64,000 bases of DNA from Lactonifactor sp. BIOML-A5 (GTDB taxonomy: Bacteria > Bacillota > Clostridia > Lachnospirales > Lachnospiraceae): NCBI RefSeq assembly GCF_009677585.1, contig NZ_WKYV01000002.1, positions 124,001 through 188,000 on the forward strand, in the 5' to 3' direction. The notes beneath the pieces are model-generated. The model was not told the DNA's origin. It worked only from the letters and a program-made list of their open reading frames with translations, and did no database searches. This document shows, one piece after another, positions 17,729 to 28,400 of this stretch; the stretch's first letter is position 1, and each line of letters begins with the position of its first letter. The position numbers and the translations under genes were made by a program.

Positions 17729-18071
17729 GTTTCCTTCCTCCTGATGGAAAACTTACCCACGGGCACCTCTCAACGCATCCCCTGCAGACAGGCGCACTGC
17801 GTTTGCGGTACATTAAAGGTTAACATCATCATACTCTATATCCGGGGGGAATGCAATCTGTCCTCAAAGTGTACTGCACAGATGCCCCAGGACAAAACCG
17901 GCATACCCGGAGAAGATTTTTCCGGCAGAGCAGGCCGAAAACAGCGAAAATGGGGCAGGTTTTGCCTGTCCCATATAAGGGGTACTCCCCAGGGAACGCC
18001 GGCTTTGTCTTAGAGCATCTCTATGGCAGAGGCCCCAAGGGGCCCTGCCGCCAGGCAAGAGCCCCGGAAAT
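17729..18071 (-). terminator. Gene-free gap with two hairpins after the arylsulfotransferase-like gene
   Basis: A very stable GC hairpin at 18025-18049 (GGCAGAGGCCCC paired with GGGGCCCTGCC around AA) and a second at 17952-17972 (GGGGCAGG, TTTT loop, CCTGTCCC side) lie just beyond the stop at 18072. On the minus strand the second is followed by ATTTT. Together they look like a tandem terminator. The rest of the gap is the leader of the Crp/Fnr gene; no further gene is seen. Confidence 0.6.
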
Positions 18072-19886
18072 TCAAAACTGCTGCAGCCCTCTGTCCAAAA
18101 TATCACAGAGATCGTCGTAGTCTTTCTCCCCCTGGAATCTGAGGACTTCTTTTCCTCTGCAGAATACCGCCACCACAGGAATACCGCCTATATGCAGGGC
18201 TTCTGCCAATGCCTTATCGGCATCTACATCCACAAAGCAGACCTTGAACCGCCCCTGGAATTCTTCCTGCAAAGCCTCTTCCAGCACCGGATGAAGTGCC
18301 TTGCAGTGGACACAGCGCTCCGCCCCAAAAAGCACAAGGACAGGGATTTCTTCCTCCTTCAGCACTTCCCCTTCCCATTCCTGCATCGTGATCGGCCGGA
18401 AGAAGTCGGTGTCTACGGTAAACACCTTCTCCCGTTTTGTCATATCTTCTTCATCGTCTGTAGCTACGCACAGGGCAACATCGTCATAGTAGGGCAGAGT
18501 CCCTTCCACGTCAACCACTGTTTTGGCCCCCAGGGCTCCCGCACCCGGGACACGGAAGGCAGTGTTGTCTACAGGGACTATGGGGATCTCCGCAGGCCTT
18601 GGCTCCTGGGGCACATAGTCGTAGGGATACCGATATGCCCTGTAAATCATGTTGTTTTTCGGGCCCTTTTCATTGTGGGAATAGTAAGGGGAAATCCATT
18701 CCCATACAATCTCATATTCCGGCGTCACCTCGAACACCCTTCCGTCCGATCCCTCCGTGACCAGTGTATTTCCGTTTGGCAGGCGCTGGGCGCTGCTCAC
18801 ATAAGGACTGTAGAATTTGCTGGCATCTGTGGGAATAGCGTGCCCCAGTTCCTTGGGCGTTAATTTCCATACCACCTCCAGCGTGACCGGATTCAGCTCC
18901 AGCACACGGCTGTAGTCCCTGAGCGCATTTTTGGTTCCGATCCTGGAGCCGGGATTGGGCGTACCGTATCCGGCCCAGCCTCCGTTGTCAAAGACGAGAA
19001 GATTACCCTCCCCTGGCAGTCCTTTGGGAATCATATGAAAATGATGCTGACCGATGATCCACCCCAGCTTCAAGAGTTCAGGGGCGGCCGTGAAGTCCGG
19101 TCCTATCTTCCAGACAATGTTTCCTGTTTCCTTATCAAGGATTGCCAGAATATTAGCCTCTCTGCAGTCAAAAATAATATTCTCCGGCTTGAATCTCTGA
19201 TCCCCCGAATCATACCAGCGGTTTGGCCCCAGATAGCTCATACAGTTAATGTGGAGATAATCACCCACGCCTCCGTCGGAGGTTCTGAGATTGGGGTCCC
19301 GAAACAGCACATTTCTGGCTGCCTCGTCAAACCCCAGCTCCTCAAAATGTTCGCTGACAGACCATTTCCAGAGTATATTCCCCTCCCAGTCCACTTCTAT
19401 CATTGCATCGTCCAGAAGTTTTTTGTCGGAGATCCCCGGATTCCTGATGGTCTGATGTACCAGAATCAGGGTATTTCCATCCAAAGGCTTTGCGTCCATT
19501 CCCGGCACATAATAGCCTACCGGGTTCCCTTCCCTCTGGTAGTCATGGTGCTGCCTTGCCATCCAGCGGTGATCCCGTCCCGGGTCATCAATCTCCTCAA
19601 AATGATCAAAACTCCAAACAATATTACCGTCGTAATCTATCTCAATAAGATTTACCCCATCCTGCATGCCGTAATCGGGGTGGCGGTATCCGGAAAGTCC
19701 CATTACGTATCCCCCCGGAAGGAGTTTAGGCGGCATGGCATGCATCTTCCATCTCCTGATCTCATTTCCGTTCATGTCAAACAGCAAGACTCCGTCGTTA
19801 ATTAGCGGAACTATCGTATATCCATTCCAGCACTTTTCCGGCTGGTATACAGTTACCCCGTGGGGAAAAACAAGCGGCTGTCCCAT
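18072..19886 (-). CDS. Arylsulfotransferase-like beta-propeller fused to thioredoxin
   Basis: A 604-residue two-domain protein. Residues 1-470 form an ASST-type beta-propeller with blade signatures such as GNIVWSF, GNILWKW and LPNGNTLVTEGSDGRVFEV, and His-rich motifs (RQHHDYQ, GQHHFHMIP) where ASST enzymes carry catalytic histidines. Residues 495-604 are a thioredoxin fold with CVHC at 525-528 (in LFGAERCVHC) and cis-Pro 570 in GGIPVV. There is no signal peptide, unlike classical periplasmic ASST, so it should be cytoplasmic. The gene 50 bp upstream encodes a thioredoxin-reductase-like flavoprotein, the obvious electron donor. Whether it moves sulfuryl groups or only reduces a thiol partner cannot be told. 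Confidence 0.88.
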   Translation of the reverse strand: MGQPLVFPHGVTVYQPEKCWNGYTIVPLINDGVLLFDMNGNEIRRWKMHAMPPKLLPGGYVMGLSGYRHPDYGMQDGVNLIEIDYDGNIVWSFDHFEEIDDPGRDHRWMARQHHDYQREGNPVGYYVPGMDAKPLDGNTLILVHQTIRNPGISDKKLLDDAMIEVDWEGNILWKWSVSEHFEELGFDEAARNVLFRDPNLRTSDGGVGDYLHINCMSYLGPNRWYDSGDQRFKPENIIFDCREANILAILDKETGNIVWKIGPDFTAAPELLKLGWIIGQHHFHMIPKGLPGEGNLLVFDNGGWAGYGTPNPGSRIGTKNALRDYSRVLELNPVTLEVVWKLTPKELGHAIPTDASKFYSPYVSSAQRLPNGNTLVTEGSDGRVFEVTPEYEIVWEWISPYYSHNEKGPKNNMIYRAYRYPYDYVPQEPRPAEIPIVPVDNTAFRVPGAGALGAKTVVDVEGTLPYYDDVALCVATDDEEDMTKREKVFTVDTDFFRPITMQEWEGEVLKEEEIPVLVLFGAERCVHCKALHPVLEEALQEEFQGRFKVCFVDVDADKALAEALHIGGIPVVAVFCRGKEVLRFQGEKDYDDLCDILDRGLQQF

Positions 19887-19936
19887 AATTCATATCCTCC
19901 ATTCTTCCTGCCTGCTTCTCAGGCTATATTCACCTT

Positions 19937-21118
19937 TTATTTAGACAGCTGAAAGCTCTCTGTCTTTATCAGCTGTCCATTCTCATAATATGCTGCCGCC
20001 ACAGTCTCTTTCAGGCCAAGCTCCTGATAAAGCAGACTCTGCCGTGTAATATCCTGGCGGTAAACCTTCTGGCTTTCCCCCAGCATTCTCTCCAGCTTTG
20101 TCACCTTTTCAATCTCCTCGCTGTGGTAGGGATTATAGAATACAAAGACTGTCTTTCCTGAATCCGGACTTAATATCCCCCGAATCTGCTCTAATTCACT
20201 GGTATATCGGCCGGAAGCCTCTGCTGCCACAGCCCCGTCCGCGGCAGATGTCACAATCTGCCTCAAAAATTTGCGGGTACAATCCCCAACTGCATAGAGC
20301 CCCGGTATACAGGTCTCCATCTTATCTGTCACAGGAATGTACCCGGAGGAATCGCAGTGTACCAGCTCCTTTACAAAGTCTGTCTGGGGCACCATGCCCA
20401 CAAAGGAAAAGAGTCCTTCTGTCTTTACCTCCCTCATTTCTCCTGTCACAACGTTCTTCAGCATCAGGGATTCCACCCAGTCCCTGCCCCGGATTTCAGC
20501 CAGCGTTGCATTCCATACAAAATCAATTTTGGGGTTCTCATAAGCCTTTTGGGCTGCTAACTCATTGCAGTCCAGATGTCCTTTCTCGTGGAGAACAATC
20601 ACCGTAACCTTTTTAACCAGACGTGTGAGATAATCCGCCTCCTCAATGGCCTGATCCCCGGCTCCCAGCACATAAATTTCTTTATCCTTAAAAAATTCCC
20701 CGTCACAGGTGGCACAGTAGGCAACCCCATGGCCGGCAAACTCTTCCTCCCCGGGAATCCCCAGAACCCGGGGCCTGGTTCCCAGATCCAGAATAACGCA
20801 TGCTGCCTGAAAATCCCCTCTTCTTCTGGTATGGACGGTGAAGATATCCCCCTCTTTTTCCACCCCTGTAACTGTGGTCCGCTTCATAGAAACCGTGGGA
20901 AAGCTTTCCGCATGCTCACGGAATCTCTGCATCAGCCCTTCCCCGCTCTCGCGGACTGTTCCGGGATAATTTCTAATCTCTGCCGTTGTGTTTACCCTGC
21001 CTCCGTAGCTGCCCTTCTCAATCAGCAGTGTCTTTCTGCCGGCCCGGCCGGCATATATGGCAGCGGTCAGACCTCCCGGGCCCCCGCCTATAATGATTAC
21101 ATCATACTGTTCATTCAT
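19937..21118 (-). CDS. Thioredoxin reductase-like flavoprotein with extra C-terminal domain
   Basis: A 393-residue protein. The FAD motif is IIGGGPGGLTAAIYAGRAG, the redox pair is CATC and the C-terminal FAD motif is GLYAVGDC. With the start at 21118 the cysteines fall at 135 and 138, as in E. coli TrxB; in-frame starts further upstream exist (21154). The NADPH-phosphate motif HRRxxxR is absent, replaced by LHEKGHLDC, so NADH or another donor is possible. The usual family length is about 310; the extra 80 residues (VFVFYNPYHSEEIEKVTKLE onward) look like a thioredoxin fold whose CxxC is lost. It is transcribed with the ASST-thioredoxin gene. Confidence 0.87.
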   Translation of the reverse strand: MNEQYDVIIIGGGPGGLTAAIYAGRAGRKTLLIEKGSYGGRVNTTAEIRNYPGTVRESGEGLMQRFREHAESFPTVSMKRTTVTGVEKEGDIFTVHTRRRGDFQAACVILDLGTRPRVLGIPGEEEFAGHGVAYCATCDGEFFKDKEIYVLGAGDQAIEEADYLTRLVKKVTVIVLHEKGHLDCNELAAQKAYENPKIDFVWNATLAEIRGRDWVESLMLKNVVTGEMREVKTEGLFSFVGMVPQTDFVKELVHCDSSGYIPVTDKMETCIPGLYAVGDCTRKFLRQIVTSAADGAVAAEASGRYTSELEQIRGILSPDSGKTVFVFYNPYHSEEIEKVTKLERMLGESQKVYRQDITRQSLLYQELGLKETVAAAYYENGQLIKTESFQLSK

Positions 21119-21178
21119 ACTTACCGCCTCACTCTTCTTGATTTCTATTCTCATTGTAATCCCTTCAGAAAAAATCAC

Positions 21179-21196
21179 CTGTTGGCGCTCCAACAG
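21179..21196 (-). promoter_or_regulatory. Palindrome in the leader of the thioredoxin reductase gene
   Basis: CTGTTGGCGCTCCAACAG has 7-bp arms around a four-base centre, 60 bp upstream of the 21118 start. It could be an operator or a small leader hairpin. It does not resemble a Crp site (TGTGA-N6-TCACA). Confidence 0.4.
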
Positions 21197-21284
21197 CAGC
21201 CTAATATTTTATAAGTTTTCTGCGCTGACCTCTCAGCTGTAGATCTGTTAGGATAAGAATCATGTACAGAAAGGAGGCTTTGCT

Positions 21285-21431
21285 TTGGCAAATACAAATC
21301 TGCAGCTTATAAAGTATATGAAAGAAATGCAGGAGAAACACAAAAGGCATAACCTGCCATCCCTGAGGAGGGCAGGTTATGCCTTATCCAAACAGCTCCA
21401 CCGCTTCCTTCATCTTCCCGATGATATTTAA
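21285..21431 (+). CDS. Possible 48-residue small protein
   Basis: AAAGGAGG at ideal spacing precedes a TTG, then 48 codons to TAA. The product is basic and helical (LQLIKYMKEMQEKHKRHNL, then PSLRRAGYALSKQLHRFL). I recognise no family. It is divergent from the thioredoxin reductase gene. Against it: the middle of the frame is a perfect 15-bp inverted repeat, so the segment may instead be a structured RNA or a gene remnant. Confidence 0.35.
   Translation: MANTNLQLIKYMKEMQEKHKRHNLPSLRRAGYALSKQLHRFLHLPDDI
21344..21385. repeat. Perfect inverted repeat, 15-bp arms
   Basis: AAGGCATAACCTGCC at 21344-21358 pairs fully with GGCAGGTTATGCCTT at 21371-21385 across a 12-base loop. There is no T-run on either strand. 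It lies inside the putative small protein at 21285-21431. Confidence 0.8.
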
Positions 21432-21479
21432 CGGAACAGGGCGCGCAGTGGCCGCCAAATGCACTCCTGGGAGCATTGG

Positions 21480-21863
21480 CTAAAATCGTACTGTAGTCTC
21501 TTTCTTTTTCCCATCCAAAATTGTAAGCTTCTCTTTCTTCCTGAATTGAATCATTTTGCGAATCAACGCTTCCGGCAGTTTCGTATCATAAGGAAACTGC
21601 ACTGTGTTCTTCTTGTTTGTCTTATAGACAGCCAGATCCTCCCTGAATTCTTCCAGTGTACCCGGGCTTGTATAGAATCCCAGGTGCTTCTTATTCGCTG
21701 CAATCTGCAGCAGATACCCGTTCAGATAATAAGCCGGGGCGCCCCAGGCTATCTTCTCAGTACATTCCGGTATCGTGTCCAGGATTATGCGCCGCATCTC
21801 CAGAAGATACGCCTGCACCGGCGGTTCAAAGCCTTCTATATATTCCTTTATATCTGCCTGCAT
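21480..21863 (-). CDS. DUF1801 domain protein (YdhG-like)
   Basis: A 127-residue single-domain DUF1801 protein. Conserved features are IDTIPECTEKIAWGAPAYYL-like core (DTIPE...GAPAYYLNG), the LLQIAANKKHLGFYTSPG strand-turn and the basic FPYDTKLPEALIRKMIQFR helix. The family shares a fold with frataxin-like proteins and includes proposed iron-handling or growth-related proteins, but its role is not established. It stands alone, with GGAGGAACC before the ATG. Confidence 0.85.
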   Translation of the reverse strand: MQADIKEYIEGFEPPVQAYLLEMRRIILDTIPECTEKIAWGAPAYYLNGYLLQIAANKKHLGFYTSPGTLEEFREDLAVYKTNKKNTVQFPYDTKLPEALIRKMIQFRKKEKLTILDGKKKETTVRF

Positions 21864-21975
21864 GGTTCCTCCTTTGTCTCTATGCGTATCTGCTTCTGTC
21901 TCTAGAATACAAGAATACCATGGAAAAATCTACTGCTTTTCATCCAGAAACGCAGCTTTGAATTTACAAAATAAA

Positions 21976-22017
21976 AAAGCCAAGGCATCTATAAACTTTC
22001 ATTTATGCCCCAGCTTT
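21976..22017 (-). terminator. Terminator of the HPr-like gene
   Basis: On the minus strand AAAGCTGGGGCAT pairs with ATGCCTTGGCTTT and is followed by TTTATTTT. It lies 10 bp past the HPr-like stop. Confidence 0.7.
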
Positions 22018-22026
22018 CTTTAATTC

Positions 22027-22224
22027 CTATACCGCGCTGTCCCCGGTGTGCATGCATACCTCGACCTTGTGGTTTGTACCCACAGCCAGCGCTCCCAGTA
22101 AAGATTTTCCGTCTACTACTATATGACCATACTTTAAATCAACATCAAAATCATATTTCTGAACAGATTCCACAAACTGAACAATCTCTTCTGGAGAATG
22201 AAAAATAATCGTTTCTGTCTTCAA
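22027..22224 (-). CDS. HPr-like protein lacking the phosphorylated histidine
   Basis: A 65-residue protein with an HPr-type core: VDLKYGHIVVDGKSLLGALAV corresponds to the HPr beta-strand and the helix containing Ser46 (KSIMG in typical HPr, KSLLG here). The usual N-terminal GLHARPA loop with His15 is absent and the first helix reads HSPEEIVQFVESVQKY. It starts with TTG, with GAGGTG in front. It therefore cannot act as a PTS phosphocarrier at His15; a regulatory role through the Ser46-like position is possible. Confidence 0.75.
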   Translation of the reverse strand: MKTETIIFHSPEEIVQFVESVQKYDFDVDLKYGHIVVDGKSLLGALAVGTNHKVEVCMHTGDSAV

Positions 22225-22355
22225 ATTTTCACCTCTTCAATTATTGCTTTCTTATTATTCTATCCAGATTTTCCTGAGTTGAAACTCAAAATTTTAAAAG
22301 TATGGCGGATAACCCTATCATTTCCTGCCTGCTTAGTCTTTAATCCAGACACATA

Positions 22356-22393
22356 AGAAAAACCGCCCCGGAGTTTCATACTCCGTAGCGGTT
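22356..22393 (-). terminator. Terminator of the large surface hydrolase gene
   Basis: On the minus strand ACCGC-TA-CGGAGT pairs with AACTCCG-GG-GCGGT and runs into TTTTTCTTATG. It lies about 45 bp after the stop of the 2185-residue gene and ends the GH31/ABC operon. Confidence 0.85.
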
Positions 22394-22435
22394 CCTCACT
22401 TTTGATAGGTATTGAATCAAGTTTGATTGCTGCTG

Positions 22436-25400
22436 TTATCTTGTCTTTGTCCAGGCGCCGGAACTGTTCACATAGTAGTTTCCTATCCATGTACTGGTGG
22501 CCATGGCCCCGCTGCTTCTCAGGTAATACCAGGTATTTCCCACTTTTACCCAGCCTGTAGCCATCGCTCCGCTGCTCTTCAGATAATACCAGGCGCTTCC
22601 TACTTTTGCCCAGCCGGTCACCATCGCTCCGTTGTTCTTCAGATAGTACCAGGTGTTTCCATCCAGTACCCAGCCCGACGCCATGGCTCCACTGCTCTTC
22701 AGATAGTACCAGGTATTTCCATCCTGCAGCCAGCCCGTTGCCATGACTCCGTTACTTTTCAGATAATACCAGGTACTTCCCACTTTTGTCCAGCCTGTGG
22801 CCATGGCTCCGCTGTTTTTCAGGTAATACCAGGCAGTTCCATCCTGCAGCCAGCCCGTTGCCATGGCTCCGCTGTTTTTCAGGTAGTACCAGGTACTTCC
22901 CAGCTGCAGCCAGCCCGTCTGCATCACACCGTTTTCGTCACAGTAGTACCAGGTCTTGCCATCCAGCACCCAGCCCTCGGCACGGTAACCGTATTTATCA
23001 AAGTAATACCAGTCTCCGTCTATCAGCTTCCAGGTGTTCTTTGGCCAGGTACCGTCTCCGTTGTTATACCACCAGCCGTTGCGGTCTTGCTCCCAGTGGG
23101 GGGATTTCGCTGCTTCCTCCACCGTAACTGTGAACTCTGCGGCGGCTTCCCCATAGGTTACGGTAATGGTCTTTTCTCCCGGAGTGGATGAATCCAATTC
23201 ACTCACGGTGTAATTCGTTACCTCTTCCTGGCTTCCGTCTGCATAATAAGCGGTTACAATCATTCCTTCTGTGTCCAGTGTTTCCCCTGCCTGATAGGTA
23301 AGTTTATCCGGAGCCTTCACTTCAATCTTTGTCACTTCCGGTTTTGGAGCTTCTGCTACCACTGCCATGAATTCTGCAGCCATCTCTCCGTAGGTAACCG
23401 TCACATAGTGGATGCCCGGTACGGTTGTATCTAATTCTGTGATCTGGTAATCCTCTGGAGTGAGCTCCGTATAGCTGCCGTCTGAGTAGTGGGCATATAC
23501 GGCCAATCCAGTGAGATCCAGGGCTTCCCCAACCACATATTCTGTCTTTACCGGAGGGGTCAGCACTACCTTAGATAACACTGGTTCCGGTGTTTCTTCT
23601 TTTACATTTACCGTGAATTCTGCCTTCATCTCCTGATAGGTTACGGTGATTGTCTGTTCCCCTGCCTCTGCGGAATCAAAGCCTTCCACCGTATACTCTT
23701 CAGAAGAAACCTCTTCTTTTACCTTGTTGCTGTAGACAGCGTTTACTACCATACCGGCGGGATCAAAGTCTTCTCCTACCAGGTAATCTGTTTTGTCAGG
23801 TACAATCACTTCAATTCCTGTGAGCACTCTCTCCTTTACCAGGATCGTGAATTCTGCCGTCTTTTCTTGATAGGTTACGGTAACCTTCTGTTCCCCTGCC
23901 TTGCAGGTGTCCACTTCAGAAACGGTGTAATCTTTCACTTCGGCTTCTGTATTGTCGGAATACTGGGCCATAACTTTCAGGCCAGTGCTGTCGAAGGGTT
24001 CCCCGATCTCGTATTCTGTTTTCTCCGGAGGTGTCACAGTAATTCCTGTAAGAGTCTTATCCGGTTCTTCCTTTTCCTTTACGGTTACAGTAAATTCTGC
24101 AGTCTTTGTCGCCTCACCCTCTGTGTAGCTGACGGTTATAGTCTTCTGACCCGGAGTTTCGGAGTCAAAGCCTTCCAGGGTGTAGCTGCCTGCTTCCAGT
24201 TCCTGCTGGCTGCCGTCACTGTACTTTGCAGTAACTGCCAGTCCCTCCAGCTCCAGTTCTTCCCCGATTTCGTATTCGGCCTTTGCAGGAGGAGTTACTT
24301 CAATCGAGTCCAATACTACTTCTTCCGGTGCTTCTTCTAATTTGTAAATCTTAATGTAATTAACAGTAACGCAGGCGTCCGGGCAACTCAGATGAATATC
24401 CAGATTTCCGTCTGTTACCTGTATCTGTTTTTCAATTACATTTGTCTTATTCATGGGTATCCCAACCGTGGGAGTGTCTGTAGCCAACCCCCCGTTTAGG
24501 GTAATTGCTGTCCTCCACGCATTGCTCCACGGATTGCCGATCCCCACCTGTACCAGATAGGTGCCGTTTTCCAGCTCATAGCCATAGTCGATCCCTGGCC
24601 GCTGACCTGCATCCGGGAATGCCACGTCCTGACCCCTTGCATAGCGGAAAGTGGATTCCTTGGGCTGATTATCGCCGGTACTGCGCTCATCGGCCCACGT
24701 GTATTTAGTGAATATTGCCTTGGACCCTGCAGGTGTGCCTGTGGTGTCTAGGTCTGAATCCTTTACCTTCAGTCCCCACATCCTGCCGGTGCCGGGATCT
24801 GCCTGATACAGCTGCTCGGTTACACTGTTACCGTATCCGAATTCCTCACCCTCGCTCAATGTGGAGGGATCGTGATCTCCGCAGTCTGTGAAATATGCCA
24901 GTTCCATCTTGGGCGGCTCTGTCCATTTCTCTATGGTGATATAGTTCATATTAATGGTGGCATCCTTAGACAGAGCATACACATCCAGGAATTCCTCCCC
25001 CTGTGGGACTGTCACCTGTCCGCTTACCTCAACAGCGGCGCCGCTGCTGATATTCAGAGGGGTTTCATTTAATTTGGTCTCCCCTGCATATACATCGGGA
25101 TTTCCGGAGTTGTTCCACTGATTCCCCATGCCTGCGGTTACCCTATAGTCTCCCGGCTCCAGCTGGAAGCGGTATTTGACATAGCGGGGATTGATTCCGT
25201 TTTCCACCTGATTATGCGCATAGCGGAAGGATGTTTCTTTGTCCTGCAGGTCTGCTTTATTATTTTCATTAGCCCACTGGTAAGTAGTGTAAGCGCCTTT
25301 GCTTCCGGAGGGCGCTGCAATAGCCTGATCCTGTTCTGAGGTTACCACACCCCACTGATATCCCGTACGGATGTCCTCTCCAAAAATCTGATCCGTAACT

Positions 25401-28400
25401 TGATTGCGTTTTCCAAATTTTTCTCCGGGGCTGAGTGTATCCGGATTGTGATCTCCGCAGTCTACAAAGTATTCCAGTTCCTGTGAAATCAGGCTTTCAT
25501 CCCTCTGATATACTCTTTCCAGTGAGAAGTTATCCAAGTATAAGGTTCCTTTAGTAAGCCCCGCAGCATCTGCTTTAATTAAGACATCGCCCTTATCCTG
25601 CAAATTGATAACCATTGTCTGTTCTTCATATTCTTCCGAAAGATTCATTGCCTGGGTGGTCTCTCCTGCACATAACAGAGCTTCTCCCTCTGTATTCTCT
25701 CCCTTTGCATAAACATGAAGGATATATTTTCCTGCCTCCAGCCCCTGAAGGGTCTGGGAAATACTGCCCCCCTCAACGCGGGCATAGTAGCCTTCGTAGC
25801 TGTTTGCAATTTCTTTTGCCACGGATACCGCATCCTCGCTGCTCGCTTCCCAGCCATAGGTATTCCCTGTACCAAAGCCTGCATTAGTGATGTACACATC
25901 CCGGTGTTCGCCGCTGGCTTCTTCAAAGTATACTTTTACCTGTACATCTGCCTGTACATCCGGGATCTCCAGGGTATAGGCACCGTCTCCCTGTTCCTGT
26001 ACCTGATCTTTTTTAGATACGCCATCCACCAGCACATCTGCCAGTCCCTTTTCCGGAGCCATCGTTACCAGGAAGCTGCCTCCCTGCTCCACTGCATTTT
26101 TGTCAACGGTAGCATAACCAGCCGCAGTAGTGGTTACCTGAATGCTGTAAGTATCAGGTACTGCAATCGGTGTATCCAGAGTCAATGGCGTCAGAATAAA
26201 CCGGTCAAAGTTAGGCGCATAGTTGTCTAATACATTTTCTCCCGGTGTGGACTGACTTCCTCCCCATTTTACGGTCCAGCTGTCATCGTTGAAAATCTTA
26301 ATTACATTATCTCCTGCGTCAAGACGAACCTGAATGGATTTCTCTTTAAAGGTATCGTCTGAGAAGGTATTGATAAAGAAGTATCTCTGGGGATCCTGTC
26401 CATTTACCTGGAAGGATGCATATTTGTCAATGATCTTGGTATTGTAAGAGTGTGTACCGCAGATATCATTGTTGGACTGGAACACCTGGAGTTCATAGAC
26501 ACCTGCCTGGGGCGCATTGTAGCGGATTTCCAGATATTTGTTGATATCCGCCGCCGCATTGGCATCGCCTTCCATACCGGCCACATATTTGCCGCCGGAA
26601 GCCATGCTGCTGTCTCTCACTTCAATGGAAGAGCCACCCGGAATGCAGTCCTCTGCTTCAATTGCCGTTGGGTATTCTCCCTGGTCTACTGCCTGTACCT
26701 TCATATAGTCCAGTGCCATATCCGCATCTGCATCTGCGTCAATGACATTGATGCCCTTCTGCAGATAAACGGAAGCCGTTGCTTCTCTCCACTGTCCCTG
26801 GGCAGCTTCCGCCGAAACGGTCTTACTCAGTCTGTCCAGCGTAGTCGCCGTATTGCCTGTATATATATGGATATTGCCGGCTGCCGCTGACTGATAGCGG
26901 AAGGTCATGTTGTACAGTCCGCTTTCCTCTACGACTACGTTCCACCGGATACCTCCGCCTTCTCCTACTGTTCTCTTATCCAGTCCGGTTACATATCCAT
27001 TGCTGGAGTACCCGGAAATGCTGTTCTCAGTTTTCACTGTTGTGTCCGTATTTCCCAGGAGAATATTGAAATCTGACTGTTCGGCCTCATAGAGATCCCT
27101 TGACTTTTCCAGAGCCACATCCTTGGCTCCCGCCCAGGTTACAGTCAGTGCATCATGCCAAACCGTGCCATCTCCCATTGTCTGAATCTGGATGGTGTGG
27201 GTGCCTGCTGACAGATCCCCGTATAAAGTATGAATACCTGTCATATTTTCCAGAAGTGTATTCTTCATCATTTCCTCTGACGGTTCCTGTCCATCAATGG
27301 AAAATCTCTGCATAATGTTCTGGGGGTTGTGGGTACTCATATTATTTCTGGTAGATCCCGTTCCGTTTCCGTAGATAAAATCCAGTTTATATTTTCCGTC
27401 TACAGGGACCTCTATGGTGTAAGTCATAACTGCATCCTGAGGCATGGAAACAATGGAACCGTCAGAGAGATAGTAGTTGGGGTTGAACGTCTCCCCTTTG
27501 GTGATGCACCCGGTTCCCAGTTCGGCCTGTTCGGCCTCGTACACCTTCTGATAACGGTTTACCATTGCATCTGTCAGTTCTTCTCCTTCAGACACCTTTG
27601 TTATCGTAACATTATAGGCCGTGGAAAACTTCATGTTATTCAGAGATAAGGCCACACTGCCGTCCTCATTCACAGGAAGAGCCCCTTCCATGATAACCGG
27701 TGTCTGGTTCTGTGCCCCGTGATATCCGGAAAAAGCGGTAGCCTGTACTTTAACATGTACCATGCCCTGTCCCTTGAATGCCTCTGTGTTTCCCACGTTC
27801 AGCAGATTTACGTTGGCAGATCCATCGATTCCTCCCAGAAGCGTGGTAGCGCTCTGTTTTGTGTTGTCAATGGAAGCTACACCATATAACTGTTCGTAGC
27901 TGGTATTGGTAGATACCTTTACTGTCTCTCCGGACATATCCCCGTACCATTTATACAGCCACCATGCTCCGTTCCCCTCATTGGCATCCGCTGTCAGGTC
28001 GTTCAGGTTATTGGCCTGATGCCAGAAAGGAAGGCACCCGTATACTTTTTCATCCTCCAGTCGGGCAATCCAGTTCACCAGACGCCCGGGAACACCGCAG
28101 TCAGAGAAGTCGGCATACTCGTTGATGCAGATCTGCGGAATCTCCGGATCCTGATCCGTATGGTTCGCTTCCTTCCATTTTGTCCAGTTTGTAGAATTCC
28201 AGATAGATTTAAAGTCCTGCATCTCCCATTTCAGTCCATTCAGCTTATCCACCTGGAGATCATGCCAGGTTATGATATCGGGCATACAGTTATTATCCGC
28301 ACAATACTGAATATGTCCCCGCATATTGGTTCCGCTGAACTGGGTATTATAGGCTGCGCTGTTGGGGCCGGCAATGGTTGCACCCGGATCCCCTGCCTTG

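Noticed and set aside
22260..22490. Short minus-strand frame after the giant gene
   Set aside because: It spans the terminator and has no ribosome site.
22440..23090. CRISPR-like direct repeats
   Set aside because: The 60-bp units are in frame and encode aromatic wall-binding repeats; there are no unique spacers.
22427..23191. Plus-strand repeat-rich frame
   Set aside because: It mirrors the choline-binding-like repeats on the other strand; the periodicity is explained by that gene.
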